A stretch of 23,710 nt of DNA from CAYNLY01 sp964398225 (GCA_964398225.1 CAYNLY010000023.1:1-23710); one strand, 5' to 3'. Numbered from the stretch's first letter, positions 13,609-23,604 are shown. Notes: generated by a model from the sequence alone, not told the origin. Numbers and translations: made by a program.

Positions 13609-15188
13609 TGACGACCCGTCGCGGAGTTGTGGCTGCGGGACATGCGGCAACCGCGGAAGCGGCCGTTCAGGTGCTGCGCGAGGGCGGCAACGCGGTGGAT
13701 GCGGCCATCGCCGCGGTCTGCACCAGCTTCGCCGCCGAACCCGTCCTGACCGCGGCCGGCGGCGGAGGCTTCATGCTGGTGCGCGATCCATCCGGGCGCG
13801 CGATGCTCTACGACGGCTTTACGATGATGCCCTCGGGGCGCAGCGAACACGCCGAGCTCGTGCCCGTGCCGATCGACTTCGGGGATACGGTGCAGACCTT
13901 CCATGTGGGTCAGGCCTCGGTGGGCACGCCCAGCCTGATCGCGATGCTGTTCCGCGCCCACCGGGACCACGGTCGGATGCCGATGCGCGAGGCGCTCGCG
14001 CCCGCCCTTGCGGCGCTGCGCGAGGGCGTGCAGCTCAATGCCCTGCAGGCGTCCTTCATCCGCCTGCTCAAGCCGATCCTGACCCGGACGGAAGCCTGCC
14101 GGGCGCTGCACGCGCCCGAAGGCGAACTGCTCGAGGAAGGCCAGCCGTTCGTCAACCGGGATCTGGCCAATACGCTGGAAATGCTGGCCATCGACGGCGT
14201 CGACGAGATGTACCGCGGCGATCTCGCGCGCGCGATCGTCCGTGCATGCCGGCCGCACGGGCTGCTGACGATGGACGATCTCGCCCGCGAACAGGTCGAG
14301 CTCCGCGCACCGCTGATGGTGCCGGCCTTCGGCGGCACGCTGCTCACGAACCCGCCCCCCTCCTCCGGCGGGCTTCTGATTGCCTTTGCCGCCGAAGTGC
14401 TCTCCCGGCTTGCGGCCGCAGGCCTTGCCTCCGAGTTTCCCTGGCCCGTGCTGATCAGCGAAACGCTGGCCGAGGCCAGCAGGCTCCGGACGGCGGGCTT
14501 CGATGCGCGCATCCATGCCCCGGGCATCCGCGACGAAGTGCTGGCCCATCCCGGCATCGAGGCGGCCGTTTCGCGCGTCCGCGAGCGGCTCGTGAACCTC
14601 GCTCCCGAGGCGCGCAAGCCGGAGCCCGCCAACCGGCACGGAAGCACGACGCATGTCAGCATCGTCGATGGCCAGGGCATGGCGGTGTCGATGACGACGA
14701 GCAATGGCGAGGGTTCGGGCATCGTCGTGGAAGGCAGCGGCATTCACCTGAACAACATGCTCGGCGAAGAGGACATCAACCCCCTGGGCTTCCATGCGCT
14801 GCCCGCCGGAACCCGGCTTTCCTCGATGATGGCGCCCAGCATGTTCGTCCGGGACGGGATGCTCCGGCTCGTCATCGGCTCCGGGGGATCGAACCGGCTT
14901 CGGGGCGCGATTCTTCAGGTGCTTGCACGCACGATGCTGATGGATCAGCCCATCGAGGAGGCGGTCGCCGCGCCCCGGCTGCACAACGAGGGCGACGAGC
15001 TCGATCTCGAGCCGGGCCTGATCGACGAGCGGATGCGCGCCTTGTGGACCCGCCTTGGATGGCGGCTGCGCGAATGGCGCGCGCCCAGCGTCTACTTCGG
15101 CGGCGTGCACGCAATCCTCATCGATCCTTCCGGCCGCGCCGAGGGCGCCGGCGACCCGCGCCGGGGCGGAGCCGTGGCATGGACCTGA
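13608..15188 (+). CDS. Gamma-glutamyltransferase family protein without signal peptide
   Basis: Ntn-hydrolase of the gamma-glutamyltransferase family (526 residues). Typical members self-cleave before a Thr and act on glutathione or related gamma-glutamyl or amide substrates. The large-subunit part opens with VAAGHAATAEAAVQVLREGGNAVDAA and TAAGGGGFML; NPPPSSGG lies near 248-255. The predicted nucleophile is T347 in HGSTTHVSIVD, with LSSMMAP (404-410) and GSGGSN (424-429) forming the expected glutamyl-binding loops. Unlike secreted GGT there is no signal peptide; the conserved domain begins at residue 5, so the enzyme is probably cytoplasmic. No earlier start in this frame adds a signal sequence. 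The true substrate cannot be told. It overlaps the SPOR gene by one base and folK by ten. Confidence 0.82.
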   Translation: MTTRRGVVAAGHAATAEAAVQVLREGGNAVDAAIAAVCTSFAAEPVLTAAGGGGFMLVRDPSGRAMLYDGFTMMPSGRSEHAELVPVPIDFGDTVQTFHVGQASVGTPSLIAMLFRAHRDHGRMPMREALAPALAALREGVQLNALQASFIRLLKPILTRTEACRALHAPEGELLEEGQPFVNRDLANTLEMLAIDGVDEMYRGDLARAIVRACRPHGLLTMDDLAREQVELRAPLMVPAFGGTLLTNPPPSSGGLLIAFAAEVLSRLAAAGLASEFPWPVLISETLAEASRLRTAGFDARIHAPGIRDEVLAHPGIEAAVSRVRERLVNLAPEARKPEPANRHGSTTHVSIVDGQGMAVSMTTSNGEGSGIVVEGSGIHLNNMLGEEDINPLGFHALPAGTRLSSMMAPSMFVRDGMLRLVIGSGGSNRLRGAILQVLARTMLMDQPIEEAVAAPRLHNEGDELDLEPGLIDERMRALWTRLGWRLREWRAPSVYFGGVHAILIDPSGRAEGAGDPRRGGAVAWT

Positions 15189-15685
15189 ACCGCGCCCTGA
15201 TCGCGTTCGGCGGCAATCTGGGAGACGTCCGGAATGCCTTCGCGACCGCCCGCCGGCTTCTTGAGGCGCCGCCGGGCAACCGTATTACTGCGGTTTCACG
15301 CTGCTACCGCACCCCCCCGCTTGGACCCGGCGATCAGCCGGAATACCTGAACGCCGTCGTCCGGCTCGAAACGCCGCTCAGCCCCGAGGCGCTGCTCGAG
15401 CTGATGCAGGGCATCGAGCGCCGGCTCGGCCGCACCCGCTCGGAGGTGCGCTGGCAGGCGCGGACGATCGATCTGGATCTGCTCGACTTCAACGGCATCG
15501 TGCTCGATTCGCCCCGGCTGGTGCTGCCGCATCCACGGATGCACCGGCGCCAGTTCGTGCTGCGCCCGCTTTGTGACATCGCCCCCGACTGGCAGCATCC
15601 GCGGATGCATACGAGCGCATCGGCGCTGCTGGCGCGCCTGATCGAAGCCGGAGAGTCCCCGCTTCCCGAGGGCGAGCCGTGGTAG
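15179..15685 (+). CDS. folK: 6-hydroxymethyl-7,8-dihydropterin pyrophosphokinase
   Basis: Transfers pyrophosphate from ATP to 6-hydroxymethyl-7,8-dihydropterin, the step before dihydropteroate synthase in folate synthesis (168 residues). It begins with ALIAFGGNLGDVRNAF, has VSRCYRTPPLGPGDQPEYLNAVV, and carries the family signature RTIDLDLLDFNG with the two metal-binding Asp residues, then LPHPRMHRRQFVLRPL. The length fits the family. The ATG at 15179 lies within the end of the preceding gene (10-base overlap) and the stop overlaps the next gene by seven bases. No other folate gene is in the window; pairing with a deoxynucleoside kinase and pan genes is a common gammaproteobacterial order. Confidence 0.95.
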   Translation: MDLNRALIAFGGNLGDVRNAFATARRLLEAPPGNRITAVSRCYRTPPLGPGDQPEYLNAVVRLETPLSPEALLELMQGIERRLGRTRSEVRWQARTIDLDLLDFNGIVLDSPRLVLPHPRMHRRQFVLRPLCDIAPDWQHPRMHTSASALLARLIEAGESPLPEGEPW

Positions 15686-16329
15686 CCGGCCGTCCGCTGG
15701 AACAGAGCCACATCGCGATCGAGGGGCCGATCGGCGTGGGCAAGACCACGCTCGCCATCCGCCTGGCCGAGCGCCTGCAGGCGTCCACGGTGCTCGAGCG
15801 CGTGGACGACAACCCGTTCATCGAGCTGTTCTACAAGGACCCGGAACGCCATGCGCTGGCGGTGCAGCTGTCGTTCCTGTTCTCCCGGCTCCGGCAGTGG
15901 CAGCAGATCCCCCAGCGCGACCTGTTCCGCCGGGGCATCGTCAGCGACTACATCTACGAGAAGGACCGGCTGTTCGCGACCCTCGTGCTCAGCGACGAGG
16001 AACTGGCGCTCTACGATCAGGTCGCCCGGCTCGTCAGCGTGGACATCCCCCGGCCCGACCTCGTCATCTACCTGCAATCGAAGCCCGAGATCGTGCTCGA
16101 GCGCATCCGCCGCCGCGACCGCCCGATGGAGCGCGGGCTGAGCGCCGAATACCTGAACCGGGTGATCGCCGCCTACGACCGCTTCTTCTTCCACTACCGC
16201 GAATCGTCGCTCTTGATCGTGCAGACCGACCGGTTGAACTTCGCCGAGGACGAGTCGGCGCTGGATGCGCTGATCGAACGCATCCGGAACATGCGCTCGC
16301 CGACCGAGTTCTGGGCCGATCTGCGCTAG
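15679..16329 (+). CDS. Deoxynucleoside kinase family protein
   Basis: P-loop kinase of the deoxyadenosine/deoxyguanosine/deoxycytidine kinase family (216 residues), which phosphorylates deoxynucleosides for salvage. Walker A is GPIGVGKTT (16-24). VDDNPFIELFYKDP and QLSFLFSRLRQ correspond to the substrate-binding region, SDYIYEKDRLFA to the conserved Asp-Tyr/Arg segment, and RRRDRPMERGLSAEYL to the lid arginines. Proteins of this kind often sit between folK and panB in gammaproteobacteria; the substrate has not been clear from sequence and I do not assign one. The start is GTG, overlapping the folK stop by seven bases. nhaA follows ten bases later. Confidence 0.87.
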   Translation: MVAGRPLEQSHIAIEGPIGVGKTTLAIRLAERLQASTVLERVDDNPFIELFYKDPERHALAVQLSFLFSRLRQWQQIPQRDLFRRGIVSDYIYEKDRLFATLVLSDEELALYDQVARLVSVDIPRPDLVIYLQSKPEIVLERIRRRDRPMERGLSAEYLNRVIAAYDRFFFHYRESSLLIVQTDRLNFAEDESALDALIERIRNMRSPTEFWADLR

Positions 16330-16339
16330 CCGGACGCCG

Positions 16340-17512
<1,173 letters not shown>

Positions 17513-17570
17513 CATCGGCGCGACCGGAAGACGGCACCGCGCATGCTGCGGGCCGAAGCGGAAGGTGCAG

Positions 17571-18362
17571 ATGACTCAGGAATCACGCGTCACCGCGGCG
17601 ACGCTTGCGCGCGCCAAGCGGGACGGCCGAAAAACCGTATGGCTGACCGCCTACGACGCCTCGATGGCCCGGCTCGCCGAAGCCGCCGGCATCGACGTGC
17701 TCCTGGTCGGCGATTCGCTCGGCATGGTCTGCCTGGGCTTCGATTCCACGCTTCCCGTGACGCTGGAGATGATGATCCATCATACGGCCGCCGTCGTGCG
17801 CGGCCGCAGGCGCGCCTGGGTGGTCTGCGATCTTCCCTTCGGCAGCTATCAGGCCTCGCCAGGCCAGGCCTGGGAAAGCGCGGCCCGCGTGCTGCAGGAA
17901 ACCGGCTGCGATGCGGTCAAGCTCGAGGGCGGCGCGCCGATGCTGCCCACGGTCCGTTTCCTGGCCGAGCGCGGCGTGGCGGTCGTGGGCCACGTCGGGC
18001 TTACCCCGCAGTCGGTCAAGCGGCTCGGCGGCTACCGCCGGCAGGGCACCCGGCCCGAGGAAGCCGAACGCATCCTGAAGGATGCCCGGGCGCTCGCCGA
18101 AGCGGGCGCAGTGGCGATCGTGCTCGAAAACATGCCGGCCGAGCTGGCCGGTGAAATCACGCGCGCGCTCGATGTGCCCACGGTCGGCATCGGCGCGGGG
18201 CCCGAATGCGATGCGCAGGTGCTGGTCTGGCACGACCTTCTGGGCCTGAGCGCCTCCCCCCCGCCGTTCGCGCCCGCCTATCGGGATCTGGCCCAAGTGA
18301 TCGAAGCCGCGCTTGCGCGCTGGGCCGGGGACGTGCGCGCGGGCCGGTTCCCCGCCCAATGA
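17571..18362 (+). CDS. panB: 3-methyl-2-oxobutanoate hydroxymethyltransferase
   Basis: First committed step of pantothenate synthesis: transfers a hydroxymethyl group from methylene-tetrahydrofolate to 2-oxoisovalerate, giving ketopantoate (263 residues; E. coli 264). Conserved segments are LTAYDASMARL, LVGDSLGMV (metal-binding Asp), MMIHHTAAV, VCDLPFGSY, VKLEGG, GHVGLTPQS, and GIGAGPECDAQVLVWHDLLG. The ATG at 17571 has GGAAGG five bases upstream and gives the family length; a GTG two codons earlier is possible. The stop overlaps the panC start (ATGA). Its need for a folate cofactor gives a metabolic link to folK upstream. No panE (ketopantoate reductase) is in the window. Confidence 0.96.
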   Translation: MTQESRVTAATLARAKRDGRKTVWLTAYDASMARLAEAAGIDVLLVGDSLGMVCLGFDSTLPVTLEMMIHHTAAVVRGRRRAWVVCDLPFGSYQASPGQAWESAARVLQETGCDAVKLEGGAPMLPTVRFLAERGVAVVGHVGLTPQSVKRLGGYRRQGTRPEEAERILKDARALAEAGAVAIVLENMPAELAGEITRALDVPTVGIGAGPECDAQVLVWHDLLGLSASPPPFAPAYRDLAQVIEAALARWAGDVRAGRFPAQ

Positions 18363-19204
18363 TCGTCGCATCCACGATCGAGGAACTCGCGGCCGCGAGG
18401 AATCGGCTTGCCGCTCCCGTGGCCTTCGTTCCGACGATGGGCTGCCTGCACGAGGGACATCGAACGCTGATCCGGCGGGCGCGAAGACTCGGGCGCTCGG
18501 TCGTCGTCAGCATCTACGTCAACCCGCTGCAGTTCGGCCCCGGCGAGGATTTCGACGCATACCCGCGCACGTTCGAGGCCGATCGGGAATGCTGCCGCGA
18601 GGACGGCGTGGATCTGCTGTTCCATCCCGAAACCCTCTATCCCGAAGGGCCGCCGCAGGTGCGCATGCGCGTGGACGACCGGCTGGCCGGCTGCCTGTGC
18701 GGAGTCGAACGGCCGGGCCACTTCGACGGGGTCGCCACCGTCGTCGCGATCCTGTTTCAGCTCGTGCGCCCGGATGTCGCGGTCTTCGGCGAAAAGGACT
18801 GGCAGCAACTGACGATCATCCGGCGCATGGTCCGGGACTTCCACTTCCCGGTGCGGATCGAGGGCGTTCCCACCGTGCGCGAGGACGACGGGCTGGCGAT
18901 GAGCAGCCGCAACCGCTACCTGAACGAGGCCGAACGGACCCGGGCAGGCGCCCTGTATTCGGCGCTGCGCGCGATGCGCAGCGCGGCAAGTTCCGGGGAG
19001 AAGGATTCGGCGCGGCTGATCGAGCTCGGCCGGCTGCGGCTGGAAGCGGCCGGCGTCCGGCCCGAATACCTTGAAATCCGCGACGGCGACACGTTGGCGC
19101 CGCTAGAGCGCATCGCGCCCGGCGCGCGCGCGTTCGTCGCCGCCCGGATCGGCCGGGCACGGCTGATCGACAATCTGGCCCTTGAGGAGGAGCCATGCAC
19201 CTGA
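18359..19204 (+). CDS. panC: Pantothenate synthetase
   Basis: ATP-dependent ligase joining pantoate and beta-alanine (281 residues; E. coli 283). The nucleotide-binding signature is VPTMGCLHEGH, a variant of the usual MGxLHxGH, followed by VSIYVNPLQFGPGEDFDAYPR. FGEKDWQQL, GVATVV and the KMSKS-like loop MSSRNRYL are all present. It overlaps panB by four bases and panD by ten, so the two immediate neighbours in the pathway are translationally coupled to it. Beta-alanine should come from PanD encoded next. Confidence 0.96.
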   Translation: MIVASTIEELAAARNRLAAPVAFVPTMGCLHEGHRTLIRRARRLGRSVVVSIYVNPLQFGPGEDFDAYPRTFEADRECCREDGVDLLFHPETLYPEGPPQVRMRVDDRLAGCLCGVERPGHFDGVATVVAILFQLVRPDVAVFGEKDWQQLTIIRRMVRDFHFPVRIEGVPTVREDDGLAMSSRNRYLNEAERTRAGALYSALRAMRSAASSGEKDSARLIELGRLRLEAAGVRPEYLEIRDGDTLAPLERIAPGARAFVAARIGRARLIDNLALEEEPCT

Positions 19205-19572
19205 CGATGCTGAAATCGAAGATCCACCGCGCCACGGTCACGCACGCCGAACTTGACTACGAAGGCTCGCTTGCGATCGACGCCCGGCTGATGGAAGCCG
19301 CGGGCATCCTCCCGTTCGAACAGTTGCACGTCTACAACGTGAGCAACGGCGAACGGCTGACGACCTACGCGATCGAGGCCCCGCGCGATTCGGGCACGAT
19401 CGGGGTCAACGGGGCGGCGGCGCACAAGGCTTCCCCGGGCGATCTGCTGATCATCTGCACCTACGCCTCGATGGACGCGGATCAGGCGCGCGCGTTCCGC
19501 CCCCGCCTGGTCTATGTGGACGAACGCAACCGGATCGTCCGCACCGAGCGCGGCCTGCTCGCCGCCGTCTGA
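19195..19572 (+). CDS. panD: Aspartate 1-decarboxylase proenzyme
   Basis: Makes beta-alanine from aspartate for PanC (125 residues; E. coli 126). The proenzyme self-cleaves between G24 and S25 in YEGSL, turning Ser25 into the pyruvoyl cofactor. K9 in KSKIHRATVTHAE, R54 in NGERLTTY and Y58 match the known active-site residues of E. coli PanD, and NGAAAHKASPGDLLII is the conserved C-terminal strand. The ATG lies in the end of panC and has a strong GAGGAGGAG site just upstream. No separate PanZ-type maturation factor is visible in the window. Confidence 0.97.
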   Translation: MHLTMLKSKIHRATVTHAELDYEGSLAIDARLMEAAGILPFEQLHVYNVSNGERLTTYAIEAPRDSGTIGVNGAAAHKASPGDLLIICTYASMDADQARAFRPRLVYVDERNRIVRTERGLLAAV

Positions 19573-19578
19573 CCCGCA

Positions 19579-21183
19579 TTGACCCGATACCGGCTGGGCG
19601 GGCTTTCCCTCGCCCTTGACGAAGACGAATCGCAGCTGAAGGCCAAGGCGGCCGCCCGGCTCGGCGTATCGCCCGGGCATCTAACGGATTTCGCGCTCGT
19701 CCGCCGCTCGCTCGATGCCCGGAACAAGCGCCGGATCCATTTCGTCTGCGCGGTCGAGTTCCTGCTCGATCGCGCGCCTGCGCGACACGCGCCGGGCCTT
19801 GCGCCGATCCGCGAAAGCCGGCTGGATCCCGCCCGGCCTCCCGAGCTCGGGGCGGCGGCAAAGGGTAAGGACGTGCTCGTGATCGGCGCGGGGCCGGCCG
19901 GGCTGTTCGCGGCGATGGCGCTTGCCGAGGCGGGATGCCGGGTCCGGCTGATCGAGCGGGGCAGACCGGTCGAATCCCGGATGCGCGACATCGGCCGGCT
20001 GCGCAGCCGGGGCGAACTCGATCCGGAATCGAACATCTGCTTCGGCGAGGGCGGCGCGGGCACCTACACCGACGGCAAGCTGTACACGCGCATCAAGCAT
20101 CCCTGGACGCGATGGGTCATGAAGCGCTTCGTTGAGTTTGGCGCCGATCCGTCCATCCTCGTTGATGCGCACCCGCATCTGGGCACCGACCGGCTCGTGC
20201 GCATCGTGCGCAACCTGCGCCATCATCTGCGTTCGCTCGGGGTCGATTACCGCTTCGAGACGAAGGCGGCGCGCCTGCTCGTAAAAAGCGGCCGCGCCGT
20301 CGGGGCCGTCACCGACCGCGGCGAGGAACTCGTTGCCGATGCGGTCGTGCTCGCCACCGGCCACTCGGCGCGGGACGTGTACGCGCATCTGGCCGAGATC
20401 GGCGTGCGGCTCAGCGCCAAGCCGTTCGCCGTGGGCGTGCGCGCCGAGCATCCCCAGGCGCTGATCGACCGCATCCAGTTCGGGAAACATGCCGGCCATC
20501 CCCGGCTCGGCGCGGCCGAATACCGGCTCAGTCACCAGGTGCGGGATCCGCACCTGGGCCAAAGGGGCGTCTATTCCTTCTGCATGTGCCCGGGGGGCCT
20601 GATCGTGCCCTCGCCCACCGAGCCCGACGGCATGGCGGTGAACGGCATGAGCAACGCCAAGCGCGCATCTCCCTGGGCGAACTCGGGGCTGGTCGTGCAG
20701 GTCACCCCGGGGGATCTTAGCCTTCACCACCGACTCAGCGGGCCGCTTGCCGGGGTTGCGTTCCAGCAAACGCTTGAGCGCGCCACCTTTGCCGCCGGGG
20801 GCGGCGGCTTCCGCGCGCCGGCGATGCGCATCACCGACTTCGTCGCCGGCCGGGCCAGCGGCACGCTTGCGCCCTGTCGGTTCAAGCCCGGGGTTACGCC
20901 CGCCGATTTGCGCGAGGTGCTGCCCGGCTGGATCGCCGGCCCCCTTGCCGAGGCGATCGTCGCGTTCGACCGGAAAATGCGCGGCTATCTGACGGAGGAA
21001 GCCAACCTTCTGGGCAGCGAAACGCGCACCAGCAGTCCGGTGCGCATCGAGCGCGACGCAAGCCTGCAGTGCGTGAATCTGCCCGGCCTGTATCCGGTCG
21101 GCGAAGGCGCGGGATACGCCGGCGGCATCGTCTCGGCGGCCGTGGACGGGCTGAAGGCGGCGGCCAGCATCCTCGCCGGCTGA
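19579..21183 (+). CDS. FAD-dependent dehydrogenase (COG2509-like), function unknown
   Basis: Flavoprotein of 534 residues. After an N-terminal region of about 95 residues (YRLGGLSLALDEDES, then DFALVRRSLDARNK), the dinucleotide-binding motif VIGAGPAGLFAAMALAEAG (101-119, Gly 103/105/108) starts the FAD domain. ICFGEGGAGTYTDGKLYTRI, VVLATGHSARDVY and the C-terminal LYPVGEGAGYAGGIVSAAVDG are typical of the uncharacterised FAD-dependent dehydrogenase family widespread in bacteria. The substrate is unknown. The start is TTG at 19579, six bases after panD; no strong ribosome site is visible, so translation may depend on coupling to panD. The stop overlaps the next ATG by one base. Link to pantothenate synthesis is by position only. 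Confidence 0.85.
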   Translation: MTRYRLGGLSLALDEDESQLKAKAAARLGVSPGHLTDFALVRRSLDARNKRRIHFVCAVEFLLDRAPARHAPGLAPIRESRLDPARPPELGAAAKGKDVLVIGAGPAGLFAAMALAEAGCRVRLIERGRPVESRMRDIGRLRSRGELDPESNICFGEGGAGTYTDGKLYTRIKHPWTRWVMKRFVEFGADPSILVDAHPHLGTDRLVRIVRNLRHHLRSLGVDYRFETKAARLLVKSGRAVGAVTDRGEELVADAVVLATGHSARDVYAHLAEIGVRLSAKPFAVGVRAEHPQALIDRIQFGKHAGHPRLGAAEYRLSHQVRDPHLGQRGVYSFCMCPGGLIVPSPTEPDGMAVNGMSNAKRASPWANSGLVVQVTPGDLSLHHRLSGPLAGVAFQQTLERATFAAGGGGFRAPAMRITDFVAGRASGTLAPCRFKPGVTPADLREVLPGWIAGPLAEAIVAFDRKMRGYLTEEANLLGSETRTSSPVRIERDASLQCVNLPGLYPVGEGAGYAGGIVSAAVDGLKAAASILAG

Positions 21184-21695
21184 TGCGCCGCACGGGGTTT
21201 GCGCCGATCGCGCATGCCGATGCGCGCGTGCTGATCCTGGGCTCGATGCCCAGCCAGGCCTCGCTGGCGGCCGGCCGCTACTATGCGCATCCGCGCAACG
21301 CGTTCTGGCCGATCATGTCCGCGCTGCTCGGCCTCGATCCGGAAGCCGGATGGGAGGCCCGATACCGGGCCCTTGCCGGAGCCGGGCTTGCGCTCTGGGA
21401 TGTCTGTCACGCCTGCATCCGACCCGGCTCGCTCGATGCCGACATCCGCGAGGTCGAGCCGAACGACTTCGCCGGCTTCTACGCCGCCCATCCCGGCATC
21501 CGGCATGTGTTCTTCAATGGGGCAAAGGCGATGGAACTCTACCGCCGGCTGGTCCTGCCCGGCCTGGACGAGCGCTGGCGCTCGCTGCCGCTCACCCGCC
21601 TTCCCTCCACGAGCCCCGCGCATGCCGCAATGCGCCCGGAAGACAAGCTGAGCGCCTGGCGCAGGATCCTCGAGGTCTTGAACGAACCGGCGTAA
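21183..21695 (+). CDS. DNA-deoxyinosine / uracil-DNA glycosylase family protein
   Basis: Predicted base-excision repair glycosylase (170 residues) of the uracil-DNA glycosylase superfamily, closest in memory to the hypoxanthine-DNA glycosylase group. It has LILGSMPSQASL near 18-29 (first active-site motif), YYAHPRNAFWPIM near 34-46, which is typical of this group, ALWDVCHACIRPGS in the middle, and STSPAH near the C-terminus as the second DNA-binding motif. Acting on deaminated bases (hypoxanthine, uracil) is inferred from the family. The ATG overlaps the preceding stop (TGATG). The last codons carry the -35 element of the htpG promoter. Confidence 0.83.
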   Translation: MRRTGFAPIAHADARVLILGSMPSQASLAAGRYYAHPRNAFWPIMSALLGLDPEAGWEARYRALAGAGLALWDVCHACIRPGSLDADIREVEPNDFAGFYAAHPGIRHVFFNGAKAMELYRRLVLPGLDERWRSLPLTRLPSTSPAHAAMRPEDKLSAWRRILEVLNEPA

Positions 21696-21705
21696 GACCC
21701 CACAA
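21677..21705 (+). promoter_or_regulatory. Sigma-32-type heat-shock promoter of htpG
   Basis: CTTGAAC (21677-21683), a 14-base spacer and CCCCACAA (21698-21705). Both boxes fit the sigma-32 consensus (CTTGAA and CCCCAT) closely with correct spacing. A start near 21712 leaves a leader of about 27 bases before htpG. It sits across the end of the glycosylase gene. The match between promoter type and gene product strengthens the call. Confidence 0.75.
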
Positions 21706-21738
21706 AGCGGCTGATCCCGTTGCGATGGAGGATGCCGG

Positions 21739-23604
21739 ATGGATCAGGGTTCGACCCGGGAAACGCTGAACTTCCAGACCGAGGTCCGGCAACTGCTGGA
21801 CCTGATGATCCATTCGCTCTATTCGAACAAGGAAATCTTCCTGCGCGAGCTGATCTCGAACGCCTCGGACGCCGCGGACAAGCTGCGCTTCGAGGCGGCC
21901 ACCGACGACGGCCTCTACGAGGGCGATTCGGATCTGCATGTGTTCATCGACGTGGACAAGCAGGCCCGGACCATCACCGTGCGCGACAACGGCATCGGCA
22001 TGAGCCGCGAGGAGGTCATCGAGAACATCGGCACGATCGCGAAATCGGGCACGCGCGAGTTCTTCGAAAGCCTTACCGGGGACGCCGAAAAGGATGCGCA
22101 TCTGATCGGCCAGTTCGGGGTCGGATTCTATTCGGCCTTCCTCGTCGCCGACGAGGTGACGCTGACCACGCGCCGCGCGGGGCTGGGCAAGGAGCACGGC
22201 GTGCGCTGGCATTCGCGCGGCGACGGCACCTACGAGATCGAAACCGTCGAGAAGGAGGATCGAGGCACCGAAATCGTCCTGCATCTGAAACCGGATGCGG
22301 ACGAGTTCCTCGATCCCTGGCGGCTGCGCTCGATCGTCCACAAGTATGCCGACCACATCCCGTTCCCGATCCGGATGAAGAAGCGCGAGGGCGAGGGCTG
22401 GGAAACGGTCAACCAGGCCTCGGCGCTCTGGGCGCGGCCGAAATCGGAGCTGTCCGACGAGGATTACAAGACCTTTTACCAGCATGTCAGCCACGATCTC
22501 GGGGAGCCGCTGGACTGGCTGCACCAGCATCTGGAAGGCAAGTACGAGTACACGCTGCTGTTCTACATTCCGGCCGAGCCTCCGTTCGATCTGTGGCATG
22601 CGGATGCGCGCCACGGCGTGAAGCTCTATGTGCGGCGCGTGTTCATCATGAACGCGGACGACAAGATCCTGCCGCGCTGGCTCCGTTTCCTGCGCGGCGT
22701 GATGGACTCGGCGGATCTGCCGCTCAACGTCTCGCGCGAAATGCTCCAGGAAAGCCCCGCGATGCAGGCGCTGAAGAAGGGCGCAACCTCCCGCGTGCTT
22801 TCGTGGCTTTCCCGGATGGCGGAAAAGGAGCCCGAAAAGTACGCGCGCTTCTGGCGGGCCTACGGCAACTGCCTGAAGGAAGGCGTGATCGAGGATTTCG
22901 CGCATCGCGAGGAACTTGCGAAGCTCCTGCGCTTTGCCTCCACTTCATCCGACGAACAAAGCGTCTCGCTTGCCGACTACCGCGCGCGGATGAAGGAGGG
23001 CCAGAAGGCCATCTACTACATCACGGCCGAGTCGCTGCCCGCGGCGAAGAACAGCCCGCATCTGGAAATCTTCCGCAAGCAGGGCATCGAGGTGCTGCTG
23101 CTGCACGACCGGATCGACGAATGGCTGGTCGGCGCGCTCGCCGAATTCGAGGGCACGCCGCTCAAATCCGTGGCCAAGGGCGAGATCGATCCCTCCGAAA
23201 TCGGCGCCGGGCAGGAAGAACCGGAAGCGGAGAAAACGCCGGAACGGGACGTGAACACCGCCATCCGCCGGCTCAAGGAAACGCTGGGCGAGCGGGTGAA
23301 GGATGTGCGCACCACGAACAGGCTCACGGAGTCGCCCGCCTGCCTGGTCGCCGATGCGCTCGACATCTCGAACAACATGGAACGCATCCTGCGCCAGCTG
23401 GGGCACGCAGCGCCCGAGCACAAGCCGATCCTAGAGATCAATCCCGGCCATCCGCTGATCCGGAAGCTCGCCCATGCGCGCAAGCCCGAGAAGATCCGGG
23501 ACTTGGCGCTCGTGCTGTTCGATCAGGCGCTGCTCGCCGAGGGTGCGCTGCCGGAGGATCCGGCGGGATTCGTCCGCCGAGTGAACGCGCTGCTTGCCTC
23601 CTGA
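21739..23604 (+). CDS. htpG: HtpG, Hsp90-family molecular chaperone
   Basis: Cytosolic ATP-dependent chaperone (621 residues; E. coli 624). The N-terminal ATPase domain (about 1-225) has NKEIFLRELISNASDAADKL with catalytic E37 and Mg-binding N41, VRDNGIGMSREEV, GTIAKSGT and the lid segment GQFGVGFYSAFLVAD. The middle domain (about 235-500) has FYIPAEPPFDLW, KLYVRRVFIM, DLPLNVSREMLQES and ITAESLPAAKNSPHLE. The C-terminal dimerisation domain follows a short charged linker (about 495-515). GGAGG lies seven bases before the ATG. It is 43 bases after the glycosylase gene and has its own heat-shock promoter. No terminator is visible in the 106 bases after the stop. Confidence 0.97.
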   Translation: MDQGSTRETLNFQTEVRQLLDLMIHSLYSNKEIFLRELISNASDAADKLRFEAATDDGLYEGDSDLHVFIDVDKQARTITVRDNGIGMSREEVIENIGTIAKSGTREFFESLTGDAEKDAHLIGQFGVGFYSAFLVADEVTLTTRRAGLGKEHGVRWHSRGDGTYEIETVEKEDRGTEIVLHLKPDADEFLDPWRLRSIVHKYADHIPFPIRMKKREGEGWETVNQASALWARPKSELSDEDYKTFYQHVSHDLGEPLDWLHQHLEGKYEYTLLFYIPAEPPFDLWHADARHGVKLYVRRVFIMNADDKILPRWLRFLRGVMDSADLPLNVSREMLQESPAMQALKKGATSRVLSWLSRMAEKEPEKYARFWRAYGNCLKEGVIEDFAHREELAKLLRFASTSSDEQSVSLADYRARMKEGQKAIYYITAESLPAAKNSPHLEIFRKQGIEVLLLHDRIDEWLVGALAEFEGTPLKSVAKGEIDPSEIGAGQEEPEAEKTPERDVNTAIRRLKETLGERVKDVRTTNRLTESPACLVADALDISNNMERILRQLGHAAPEHKPILEINPGHPLIRKLAHARKPEKIRDLALVLFDQALLAEGALPEDPAGFVRRVNALLAS

